Shown one piece after another: positions 7,111 to 16,200 of a DNA stretch of 19,282 bases. This stretch comes from Fusobacteriaceae bacterium UBA2433 (GTDB lineage: Bacteria; Fusobacteriota; Fusobacteriia; Fusobacteriales; Fusobacteriaceae). Below the pieces are notes generated by a model that saw only the letters and a program-made list of their open reading frames with translations, was not told the origin of the DNA and made no database searches. Position numbers and translations under genes: made by a program. Where the stretch lies: positions 1 through 19,282 of the forward strand of contig DDQV01000126.1 of the NCBI GenBank assembly GCA_002342785.1, read 5' to 3'. Positions within the stretch are counted from its first letter, which is position 1. Each line of letters begins with the position of its first letter.

Positions 7111-8604
7111 TTAATGTTTAAAATGTCTTATCCCTGTAAATACCATAGATATTCCATGTTCATTACATGCATCTATAGATTCTTGATCTCTCATAGATCC
7201 CCCAGGTTGTACTATTCCACCAATTTTAGCTACTGCACAAGCATCTACTACATCTCTAAATGGAAAAAATGCATCTGATGCCAAAATTGCACCATTTCCA
7301 GCTCTTTCAATAGCCTGTTTTGTAGCCCAAATTCTATTAGTTTCTCCAGTTCCTATTCCTTTAGCCATACCATCTTTTACTACTACTATAGCATTAGATT
7401 TCACATGTTTTACTACCTTCATTCCAAATACTAAATCTGCCATTTCCACTGCTGTAGGAGATTCTTTAGTTACTACTCTAAAATCATCTGAGAATGCTAT
7501 ATCTCTATCTTGTACTAAAATACCACCATCTACCTTTACATAATCTATTTTATCACATGGTTTTTGATATGCTTTTATAATTCGTAAATTTTTCTTTTTC
7601 TTCAATATAGTTAATGCTTCCTCTGTAAAATCAGGTGCTATTACTATCTCTAAGAATGTTTTCTTTAATTCTTCAGCAGTTTTAACATCTACTTTATTAT
7701 TAAGAGCTACTATTCCACCAAATATAGAGATAGAATCACAATTATAAGCCTTCATATATGCATCATAAATATTATCTGCAATACCTACGCCACAAGGTGT
7801 TGAATGTTTAAGTCCACAACATGCAGGAATTTCAAATTCACAAACTACTTTCCACGCTACATCCATATCTCTTATATTGTTAAAGGATAATTCCTTTCCA
7901 TTTAATTGATCAAAATCTTTCATAGCTCCATTTTCAGTTGTAGATACATAATAAGCAGATTTTTGATGAGGATTTTCACCATATCTTAAATCCATTTTCT
8001 TAACATAAGATGTGCTGAGATACTCTGGCATCTCTCCTTCTAACAAAAAATTAGATATTGCTGCATCATAAGCTGATGTTAAATTAAATACTTTTCCTGC
8101 TAATCTCTTTTTAGTTTCAAAAGTTACCTCTCCCGCTTCCATCTCTTCTTTTACCGTATTGTAATCAGAAATATTAGAAATCACTACTACATCTTTAAAT
8201 GATTTAGCAGCAGATCTAAGCATTGTAGGTCCACCAATATCTATAAATTCTACCTTAGCTTCGAATGAGATATCATTTTGTACTTCTTTAAAAAATGGAT
8301 ATAAATTCACTATTACCATATCTATTGTAGTTATATTTCTATCTTCTAAAGTTTTCATGTGTTCTTCATTATCTCTAATAGCTAGGATACCACCGTGTAT
8401 AATTGGATGTAAAGTTTTTACTCTTCCATCTAACATCTCTTCTACACCCGTTACTTCTGCTACATCTAATACAGCTATATTATTCTCTTTTAGATGTTTA
8501 TATGTCCCACCTGTAGAAATTATTTCTATCCCTTGTGATATTAAAAAATTTGAAAATTCTACTATTCCTGTTTTATCAAAAACTGATATCAATGCTCTTT
8601 TCAC
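7111..8604 (-). CDS. purH: Bifunctional AICAR formyltransferase / IMP cyclohydrolase
   Basis: PurH carries out the last two steps to IMP, formylating AICAR with 10-formyl-tetrahydrofolate and then closing the ring. The 497-residue protein is slightly shorter than the common 510-530. The N-terminal cyclohydrolase (MGS-like) domain shows STGGTYKHL and DGRVKTLHPIIHGG. The transformylase domain shows LRYGENPHQ, the catalytic KHSTPCG with Lys266-His267, and DAFFPFRD near the end. The start codon is GTG (8602-8604), with AGGAGG eight bases upstream and no better ATG. The 73-bp gap to purN holds small hairpins but no clear terminator. Confidence 0.96.
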   Translation of the reverse strand: MKRALISVFDKTGIVEFSNFLISQGIEIISTGGTYKHLKENNIAVLDVAEVTGVEEMLDGRVKTLHPIIHGGILAIRDNEEHMKTLEDRNITTIDMVIVNLYPFFKEVQNDISFEAKVEFIDIGGPTMLRSAAKSFKDVVVISNISDYNTVKEEMEAGEVTFETKKRLAGKVFNLTSAYDAAISNFLLEGEMPEYLSTSYVKKMDLRYGENPHQKSAYYVSTTENGAMKDFDQLNGKELSFNNIRDMDVAWKVVCEFEIPACCGLKHSTPCGVGIADNIYDAYMKAYNCDSISIFGGIVALNNKVDVKTAEELKKTFLEIVIAPDFTEEALTILKKKKNLRIIKAYQKPCDKIDYVKVDGGILVQDRDIAFSDDFRVVTKESPTAVEMADLVFGMKVVKHVKSNAIVVVKDGMAKGIGTGETNRIWATKQAIERAGNGAILASDAFFPFRDVVDACAVAKIGGIVQPGGSMRDQESIDACNEHGISMVFTGIRHFKH

Positions 8605-8677
8605 TTATCTATCCTCCTATTATCTAAGGTAATACTACCTGTACAAGTAATTAATAAATTACTTCATATAGATTTAA

Positions 8678-9250
8678 TTAATTAATTTTCATTAATTTTC
8701 TTATAGCCTTTGGCAATAATTTATGTTCTTCTACCAATATTTTTTTCTGTAAAGTTTCTGCAGTATCATCTACTTCAATCTTTACTTTTTTTTGTTCAAT
8801 TATCTCCCCTGTATCTATCCCTGCATCTACATAATGAACTGTACAACCAGATTCAAATTCTTTAGCTTCCATTACAGCCCTATGAATTCTCATTCCAAAC
8901 ATTCCAGGCCCACCGAATTTAGGCAAAAGAGACGGATGGATATTGATTATTCGTCTCCTTCTCTTATTTATAAATTCTTCATCTAATATTGATAAAAATC
9001 CTGCTAAAACTACTAAGTTTACTCTATTCCCTAAATATTCATCTATCTTTTTAGATATATCTTTTTTTAAAATTTTTCTATCAAATATTTTTGTTTCTAT
9101 ATTATTTTTTTTTGCTCTTTCAATTCCATAACATTCCCTATCAGCTATAACACAAGAGATCTCATATCCTACTTTTGAAGTAGAGATAGTATCTATTATA
9201 GATTGCAAATTACTCCCTCCACCAGATACCAAAACTGCTATTTTAAACAT
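8678..9250 (-). CDS. purN: Phosphoribosylglycinamide formyltransferase (GAR transformylase 1)
   Basis: PurN transfers a formyl group from 10-formyl-tetrahydrofolate to GAR. The 190-residue protein has the N-terminal LVSGGGSNLQ phosphate-binding loop (7-16), the catalytic NIHPSLLP with Asn103 and His105, and HYVDAGIDTGEII with His139, Asp142 and Asp146. Its start lies inside the end of purM, overlapping by 13 bases, which suggests coupled translation. It needs formyl donor supplied by Fhs, encoded at the head of the same cluster. Confidence 0.95.
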   Translation of the reverse strand: MFKIAVLVSGGGSNLQSIIDTISTSKVGYEISCVIADRECYGIERAKKNNIETKIFDRKILKKDISKKIDEYLGNRVNLVVLAGFLSILDEEFINKRRRRIINIHPSLLPKFGGPGMFGMRIHRAVMEAKEFESGCTVHYVDAGIDTGEIIEQKKVKIEVDDTAETLQKKILVEEHKLLPKAIRKLMKIN

Positions 9251-10242
9251 ATTCCATTATCTCCCTTAGTTATAGTTCCTATTTCATATGGAGCCTCTCC
9301 TAATTCTTCCAAAGTTTTTATTATTCCATCTTTTTCATTAGAATTAGCTATTATTATAAATCCAACTCCCATATTAAATGTTCCCCACATCTCAGATTCT
9401 TCTACTCCAAGGGACATTAAATATTTAAATATAGGTAATATTTTTATTTTTGATTTATCTACTTTAGCTTCTAATCCAGCTGGTATTACCCTAGGTAAAT
9501 TTTCAATTATTCCACCACCAGTCATATGAGCTAGACCGTTTACCTTATGTTTTTTAATAAGTTCTAATATAGATTTTACATATATTCTTGTAGGAGTAAG
9601 TAGTTCTTCTCCTATTGTTTTATCCTCATATTTTGCATCATAATCAGTTACTAATTTTCTTATCAGTGAAAATCCATTACTGTGAACTCCTGATGATGGT
9701 AATGCTATAATTGTATCTCCCTCTTCTATCTTTGACCCATCTATAAGATCTTCTTTTTCGACTACTCCTACTGTAAATCCGGCTATATCATAGTCTCCAT
9801 TCTTATAAAAACCAGGCATTTCTGCTGTCTCTCCGCCAACTAAAGCTGCATCAGATTGTAAACATCCTTGCGTTATTCCACTCACAAGTGTCGCCGCGAC
9901 ATTTGCATCCAACTTTCCACAAGCCATATAGTCTAAGAAAAACAATGGTTGAGCTCCGTGACACAATACATCATTGACACACATAGCTACACAGTCAATT
10001 CCTACAGTATCATAGATTTTAGTTTTAAATGCTATCTCCAATTTAGTTCCTACACCATCTGTCCCAGATACCAAAATTGGATCTTTCATTTGTCCTAATT
10101 GATACATTGCACCAAAACTACCTAAACCAGTAAGTACGTTTTTATTATGTGTTTTTTTTACTAAATCCTTCATAAGTCCTACTGACTTGTATCCCTCTTC
10201 TTTATTTACCCCTGCATCTTTATATGAAATTGTTGACATCAT
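9238..10242 (-). CDS. purM: Phosphoribosylformylglycinamidine cyclo-ligase (AIR synthetase)
   Basis: PurM closes the imidazole ring, turning FGAM into AIR with ATP. The 334-residue protein has the glycine-rich VSGTDGVGTK (58-67), the NDVLCHGAQPLFFLDY motif (90-105) and the MTGGGIIENLPR motif typical of AIR synthetases. Two adjacent ATG codons (10242-10240 and 10239-10237) follow the AGGAGG site. The first is only two bases from it and the second five, so translation may really begin at the second, giving 333 residues. It follows purF after 148 bp and overlaps purN at its 3' end. Confidence 0.96.
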   Translation of the reverse strand: MMSTISYKDAGVNKEEGYKSVGLMKDLVKKTHNKNVLTGLGSFGAMYQLGQMKDPILVSGTDGVGTKLEIAFKTKIYDTVGIDCVAMCVNDVLCHGAQPLFFLDYMACGKLDANVAATLVSGITQGCLQSDAALVGGETAEMPGFYKNGDYDIAGFTVGVVEKEDLIDGSKIEEGDTIIALPSSGVHSNGFSLIRKLVTDYDAKYEDKTIGEELLTPTRIYVKSILELIKKHKVNGLAHMTGGGIIENLPRVIPAGLEAKVDKSKIKILPIFKYLMSLGVEESEMWGTFNMGVGFIIIANSNEKDGIIKTLEELGEAPYEIGTITKGDNGICLK

Positions 10243-10390
10243 AGCCTCCTGATATTATTATTTTTTTACTTTATCTCTTTTCACTTCTCCTTCTTATGGT
10301 TTTTCTAAAACTTGAGAAACCACAGCTAAAATAACTATCAATAGTTTTCTCTGATCTGAGAAGAAACGACAACTAGAAAGGAGTTAAAAA
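10243..10390 (-). other. Structured purF-purM spacer
   Basis: This 148-nt gap is long for an otherwise packed operon and contains several small hairpins. Examples are an AACTAT/ATAGTT stem near 10335-10350 and a TGGTTTTTCT/AGAAACCA arm pair at 10297-10306 and 10315-10322. None is followed by a T-tract on the minus strand, so they look like mRNA processing or stability elements rather than terminators. No known riboswitch pattern is seen. Confidence 0.35.
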
Positions 10391-11782
10391 TTACATATTT
10401 GCTACTGTAGACATTGGATATATTCCATTAAAGCATCCCATACAGAAATTTTTGCTTCCCAAAGTGCTTGTTAAATTGTCTAATTTTAAAAAATCCAAAC
10501 TATCTGCTCCTATATATTCACAGATCTCTTCTATAGATTTTTCTGCCGCCAAAAGTTCCTTTCTATATGCTATATCCACACCAAAATAACATGGATGTTT
10601 CACTGCTGGGCTGGCAGATCTAAAATGAACCTCTGTAGCTCCTGCCCCTCTTAACATCTCAATTAATTTTTTACTTGTAGTTCCACGAACCAATGAATCA
10701 TCAATAACTACTACTCTTTTTCCCTCTATCATAGATCTAATTGGATTTAATTTAACCCTCACTGCTCTTTCACGGAGTTCTTGAGATGGTTTTATAAATG
10801 TCCTCCCAATATATTTATTTTTTACTAATCCAGTTACAAATGGTATTCCTGAAGCTATTGCATATCCTTGAGCTGCTGGTAATCCAGAATCTGGTACACC
10901 TATTACGATATCAGCTTCTACCTTACTCTGTTCCCAAAGTTTTACCCCTGTTTCATATCTACTTTTATATACATCCAGTCCATCTATCACAGAATCTGGT
11001 CTAGCAAAATAAATATGTTCAAAAGAACAAGGTGCTTTATGAGATTGTTCATTATAGTTAATTGCTTCTAAACCATTTTCATCTATTATTACGATCTCTC
11101 CTGCATTTATATCTCTAATTAATTCTGCTCCTACAGAGTCTAAAGCACACGATTCAGATGCAAGTACTATACTTCCATCCTCTAATTTACCCATACAAAG
11201 TGGTCTAATTCCATAAGGATCTCTTATCCCAATTAGTTTATTTTGTACAACTATTACTAAAGCAAAAGAACCTTTTATAGCTGAGATTGTATCTACCAAT
11301 GTTGCTTTTAAACCATTTTTAGATCTTCTAGACATCATATTAATAATAACTTCTGAATCAGTAGTAGTTTGGAATACTACCCCTGCATCTTCTAATAACT
11401 CTTTAATTATTGTAGGATTAATAAGATTTCCATTATGAGCTACAGCTATATCTCCTAATTTAGAGTGTCTTTGTAGTGGTTGTGCATTTGCCATACATGA
11501 TCCACCAGCTGTAGAATATCTCACATGACCTATTCCTACATTTCCAACGGTTTCTTTTAACGTTGTTTCAAAAAATACATCAGACACTAATCCTTGACCT
11601 TTATAGGTTCTTATTTTTTCATCTTTAGAAATACTCATTCCTGCACTCTCTTGTCCTCTATGCTGTAGCGAACATAACCCATAATAGATAAGCCCTGCTA
11701 TGTCTTTTTTATCTTCCTTAGAATAGATCCCAAAAACTCCACATTCCTCTTCCATCTTTTCTGATTCGTTATATTCAACCAT
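10391..11782 (-). CDS. purF: Amidophosphoribosyltransferase
   Basis: PurF makes phosphoribosylamine from PRPP and glutamine, the committed step of the pathway. The 463-residue protein is a class II glutamine amidotransferase. Cys14 in EEECGVFG is the nucleophile after removal of a short propeptide, and HRGQES, GHVRYST and HNGN (116-119) complete that domain. The PRPP loop VVVIDDSLVRGTTS begins at 357. Cysteines at 252, 398, 447 and 450 correspond to the four [4Fe-4S] ligands of the oxygen-sensitive B. subtilis-type enzyme, which fits an anaerobe. The start shares one base with the purC stop (TAATG), so translation is coupled. A second in-frame Met at residue 10 is a possible start giving MEEEC. 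Confidence 0.96.
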   Translation of the reverse strand: MVEYNESEKMEEECGVFGIYSKEDKKDIAGLIYYGLCSLQHRGQESAGMSISKDEKIRTYKGQGLVSDVFFETTLKETVGNVGIGHVRYSTAGGSCMANAQPLQRHSKLGDIAVAHNGNLINPTIIKELLEDAGVVFQTTTDSEVIINMMSRRSKNGLKATLVDTISAIKGSFALVIVVQNKLIGIRDPYGIRPLCMGKLEDGSIVLASESCALDSVGAELIRDINAGEIVIIDENGLEAINYNEQSHKAPCSFEHIYFARPDSVIDGLDVYKSRYETGVKLWEQSKVEADIVIGVPDSGLPAAQGYAIASGIPFVTGLVKNKYIGRTFIKPSQELRERAVRVKLNPIRSMIEGKRVVVIDDSLVRGTTSKKLIEMLRGAGATEVHFRSASPAVKHPCYFGVDIAYRKELLAAEKSIEEICEYIGADSLDFLKLDNLTSTLGSKNFCMGCFNGIYPMSTVANM

Positions 11783-12492
11783 TATTTTGCTCCTAGTCTT
11801 TTTAATATCTCTATATAAGCTTCTTCTATACTACCTAAATCTCTTCTAAATCTATCTTTGTCTAGTTTTTCACCTGTAGTATGATCCCATAATCTACAAG
11901 TGTCAGGAGAGATTTCATCAGCTAAAAGTATTTCTCCAGCTGCATTTTTTCCAAATTCAATTTTAAAATCAACCAAATCTATTCCCTCATCTCCAAAAGC
12001 TTTTAATAATAAATTATTTATCTTTGTAGTAATTTCATTGATTTCTTTCAATTCATCATATGTTGCTATTCCCATAGCTACTGCATGGTGATCATTAATA
12101 AGTGGGTCACCAAATGTGTCATTTTTATAACATAATTCAAAAATAGTATTTGTAGGTTTAGTTCCCTCTTCAATTCCTAACCTTTTTGCCATGGATCCAG
12201 CTATTATATTTCTTACTATTACTTCTAGTGGAAATATTTCTAATTTCTCACATAGTTGATCTCTGTCATTTAATTTTTCTTTAAAATGAGTTTTAATCCC
12301 ATTTTTTTCTAAATTTTCAAATAAGATAGTTGTAATTTCATTATTCATTACTCCCTTATTAACAATAGTTCCCTTCTTTTCTCCATTTCCAGCAGTAGCG
12401 TCATCTTTAAAATGGATAATTACCAAGTTTTTATCATCTGTAGCATACACTTGTTTAGCTTTACCTTCATATAAATGTTCTCTTCTTTCCAT
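11782..12492 (-). CDS. purC: Phosphoribosylaminoimidazole-succinocarboxamide synthase (SAICAR synthetase)
   Basis: PurC condenses CAIR with aspartate using ATP. The 236 residues match the common bacterial length (237 in E. coli). Family motifs are LYEGKAKQVY (7-16), the KDDATAGNGEKKG nucleotide loop (29-41) and SPDTCRLWD (195-203). A GGAGG site six bases before the ATG fixes the start. Its stop overlaps the purF start by one base. The next enzyme, adenylosuccinate lyase (PurB), is not encoded in the window. Confidence 0.96.
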   Translation of the reverse strand: MERREHLYEGKAKQVYATDDKNLVIIHFKDDATAGNGEKKGTIVNKGVMNNEITTILFENLEKNGIKTHFKEKLNDRDQLCEKLEIFPLEVIVRNIIAGSMAKRLGIEEGTKPTNTIFELCYKNDTFGDPLINDHHAVAMGIATYDELKEINEITTKINNLLLKAFGDEGIDLVDFKIEFGKNAAGEILLADEISPDTCRLWDHTTGEKLDKDRFRRDLGSIEEAYIEILKRLGAK

Positions 12493-12529
12493 TTTCAGCC
12501 TCCGATTTATTTAAATTAAATTTTTTATT

Positions 12530-12569
12530 ATAAATACACAAATTCTATATACAAGACCTGTGTATTTAT
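12530..12569 (-). other. 11-bp hairpin in the purE-purC spacer
   Basis: ATAAATACACA (12530-12540) pairs perfectly with TGTGTATTTAT (12559-12569) around an 18-nt loop, inside the 148-bp gap between purE and purC. A smaller TAGAT/ATCTA hairpin lies at 12577-12591. On the minus strand the hairpin is followed by AATAAAAAATTT rather than a T-tract, so it is not a standard terminator. It may be a processing or stability structure dividing the long mRNA. Confidence 0.45.
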
Positions 12570-12640
12570 CCCAGAATAGATATAAAATCTACTTCTACCA
12601 CTGTTATCTCAATAAATATTATTTTCCAATTCATAACTTT

Positions 12641-13120
12641 TTATAATTCTATTCCATTTCCGTTTTCTGCAATAAAATTTTTCTTCATATTTTCTCTAAA
12701 ATTTACTAATTTTTTTTGAATTTCAGGATATTTCAAAGCTAATATTTGTACCACTAACATCCCAGCATTATAAGAATTATTGATCCCAACTGTAGCTACC
12801 GGAATAGATTTTGGCATTTGCACAATAGATAATAACGCATCCATCCCATCTAATGCTGCTCTGATTGGTACTCCTACAACTGGTAATATTGTTTTCGAAG
12901 CTATCACTCCCGGCAGATGTGCTGCTAGTCCTGCTCCTGCAATTATTGCTTGTGTATCTTCTATTTCTAATCTTTTTATTGTTTCTACTAATTTTTCAGG
13001 TACCCTGTGAGCTGATAATACGTGTGCTTCAAATTCAATTCCAAACTCTCTCAAACAATTTGCTGCTCCTTTCATCACATCGATATCTGATTTACTTCCA
13101 AATATAATAGCTACCTTCAT
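12641..13120 (-). CDS. purE: N5-carboxyaminoimidazole ribonucleotide mutase (class I PurE)
   Basis: PurE makes CAIR, the substrate of PurC. The 159-residue protein shows GSKSD (8-12), SAHRVPE with His38 (36-42), AGAGLAAHLPG (61-71) and LLSIVQMPKSIPVAT. These resemble class I PurE, which rearranges N5-CAIR made by PurK, rather than class II AIR carboxylase. Near the C-terminus VGINNSYNAG replaces the G-x-x-GAANA form of E. coli and resembles the thermotogal type. No purK is present in this cluster, so either purK lies elsewhere or this enzyme uses AIR and CO2 directly. AGGAG precedes the ATG. Confidence 0.94.
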   Translation of the reverse strand: MKVAIIFGSKSDIDVMKGAANCLREFGIEFEAHVLSAHRVPEKLVETIKRLEIEDTQAIIAGAGLAAHLPGVIASKTILPVVGVPIRAALDGMDALLSIVQMPKSIPVATVGINNSYNAGMLVVQILALKYPEIQKKLVNFRENMKKNFIAENGNGIEL

Positions 13121-13211
13121 AAATTAGTCTCCTTTTATCTAAAAAATTTTATTTTAATATTTTTTTCTATTTTAATACATCTACCTTTAGTGTACACAAA
13201 ATTTAAAATAA

Positions 13212-16200
13212 TTATCTATTTCTAAAATAATTCACACCATTTCTAAAGATATTTTGTTCTTTATCTCCTAAGATATTTTTATATAAATTTTCTCCTGTTC
13301 TCTCTGAATGAGCCATCTTACCGAAGATTCTTCCATCTTTGGAAGTTATTCCTTCTATTGCATAGAGAGATCCATTTGGATTATATTCTCCATGATTGGT
13401 TGGATTTCCATCTAAGTTTACATATTGAGTAGTTACTTGACCATTCTCTATTAATTCTTTTAATTTTTCTTCTCCTACAACAAATTTACCTTCCCCATGA
13501 GATACAGCTATTCTATGCTCTGATCCTACTGCAATATCACTAAACCAAGGTGAATTATTCGATACAACTTTAGTTGTTACAATTTTTGATATATGTCTAT
13601 TAATATTGTTATAAGTAAGTGTAGGAGAAGTTTCGTCTAAATCTCCAATTACTCCATTAGGTAATAATCCACATTTTATAAGAGCTTGGAATCCGTTACA
13701 TATTCCTAAAATTAATCCATCTCTATCTAACAATCTTTCTACTGCTGCCTTTATTTTTTCATTTCTAAGAATAGTTGCTATAAATTTAGCTGACCCTTCT
13801 GGCTCATCTCCTGCTGAGAATCCTCCTGGTAACATTAAGATTTCACAGTTATCTATATGACCTGCCATCTCATCTATGGATTTAATAATATGATCCATAG
13901 TTAAGTTTCTAAATGTCATTGTAAATGGTAACGCACCTTCTTTAGCAAAGGCTTTCATAGAATCATATTCACAGTTAGTTCCAGGAAAAGCTGGTACAAA
14001 TACCCTTGGATTTTCTATTTTTTGTTTTGATTTTATTTTATTTTTCTTTTCACAATTTTTAATTTCTAAATTTTCATTTTCAACTATCTCTTCTTCTACT
14101 ATTTCAGGGAATATTTCATTTAGAGTTCCCTTCCATTTAATTAATAATCCATCTAATTTAATTACCTTATCATTTATAATTAGTTCCTTAGTTGAGATTG
14201 TTTTTCCTATTAATATAGCATTTTTATTTTCTAAAATATCAGAAGCTTCAACTAATATAGATCCATATCCCATATTAAATAATTCATCTTCACTTATTGA
14301 AATTTTAGCTCCTATCATATTTCCAAAACTCATTTTAGAAATAGTTTCGATTACTCCTCCACCTTTTATAGTCATAGCAGAAATAATCTTTTTGTTTTTT
14401 ATATTTTCATATATATATTCAAAATTAGATTTTAACTCTTCTAAATTAGGCATAAGATCTTTAGTCATATTATGTTTAATTAAGTATAAATTATTACCAC
14501 TACACTTTAATTCTGGTGAAATTATATTTGAAGCCAAAACCTTAGTTACTCCAAAAGAGATTAATGTAGGAGGTACATCCATATCATTAAAACTTCCACT
14601 CATACTATCTTTCCCACCAATTGCAGGTATATTAAAGTTTTTCATTACATATTGAGTCCCAAGTAAAGCTGCAAATGGTTTTCCCCATTTCTTAGGATTA
14701 TCTCCTAATCTTTCAAAATACTCTTGAAATGATAGTCTCACGCCTTTATAATCTCCACCCATAGCTACTATTTTAGCTAACGATTCAATAACTGCATATG
14801 CTCCACCATGATAAGGTGACCATTTAGTAATTAATGGATTATATCCCCATGTTATTGCAGATGCTGTATCTGTCATTCCTTCAAGTAATGGTATTTTATG
14901 AACTGATCCCTCTGTAGGAGTTAATTGATATTTTCCACCAAATGGCATAAGTACTGTTCCTGCTCCGATTGTTGAATCAAACATCTCCATGAGTCCTTTT
15001 TGAGAACTTACATTAAGAGAACTTATCCTATTCATTATTTTTTCTTCTAAAGTTGATCCTAGAGTGTTAGAAATTTCCAATGGATTTTCTAAATCAGGTG
15101 CTTCTACCTCTATATCTATATATCCAGTAATGCCATTCGTATCCAAAAAATCACGACTTAGATCTACTATAGATTTTCCTTTCCAGTTAATTATTAGTCT
15201 TTTTTCTTTAGTAACTACTGCAACCTCTACGGCTTCTAAGTTTTCTGTATCTGATAGTTCCAAGAATTTTTCTACATCTTTTTCTTCTACTACTACTGCC
15301 ATTCTTTCCTGTGATTCAGAAATAGCAAGTTCTGTACCATTTAATCCCTTATATTTTACAGGCACTTTATCTAAATTTATTATCAATCCATCAGCTAATT
15401 CTCCAATTGCTACAGATACTCCTCCAGCACCAAAATCATTACATTTTTTAATTAATTTAGTTACTTCTGGGTTTCTAAATAATTTTTGAATTTTTCTTTC
15501 TTCTGGAGCATTTCCTTTTTGAACTTCAGCTGAACAAGTAATTATAGAATTAATATCATGTTCTTTCGATGATCCTGTTGCTCCTCCGCATCCATCCCTA
15601 CCAGTTTTACCTCCTAATAAGATTATCTTGTCTCCAGGATTTGGTGATTCACGACGAACATTACTTGCTGGAGTAGCAGCTACTACAGCTCCCACTTCCA
15701 TTCTTTTAGCCTTGTATCCTGGATGATAGATTTCTGTTACATGAGATGTTGCCACACCAATTTGATTTCCATATGAAGAATATCCATGGGCTGCTCCAGT
15801 TGTTATTTTTCTTTGTGATAATTTACCAGGTAAAGTATCTTCTAGTTTTTCCAATGGACTTGCTGATCCCGTCACCCTGATCGCCTGATATATATATGAT
15901 CTTCCAGATAATGGATCTCTTATTGCTCCACCTATACAAGTAGAAGCCCCTCCAAATGGTTCAATTTCAGTAGGATGATTATGAGTTTCATTTTTAAACA
16001 TAAGTAACCATTTTTCCATTACTTTTTTTCCATTTTTTTCTATATCTACATCTATATATACAGAACAAGCATTTATTTCTTCGGATACTTCTAAATCATT
16101 TAAAAACCCATTTTTTCTCATTTCTCTAGCTGATATAGTAGCCATATCCATTAGGGTCATTGGTTTTTTAGTTATCCTTTCACCATGAGCATATCTTCTA

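Noticed and set aside
13190..13197. GTGTACAC palindrome in the purL-purE gap as a possible operator.
   Set aside because: A single 8-bp palindrome with no second copy in the other purine leaders is not enough to claim a repressor site.
15064..15489. Open frame of 141 codons opposite purL, and other antisense frames across the purine genes.
   Set aside because: They lie inside strongly conserved enzymes on the other strand, have no ribosome sites and give low-complexity Ser/Ile/Phe-rich products.
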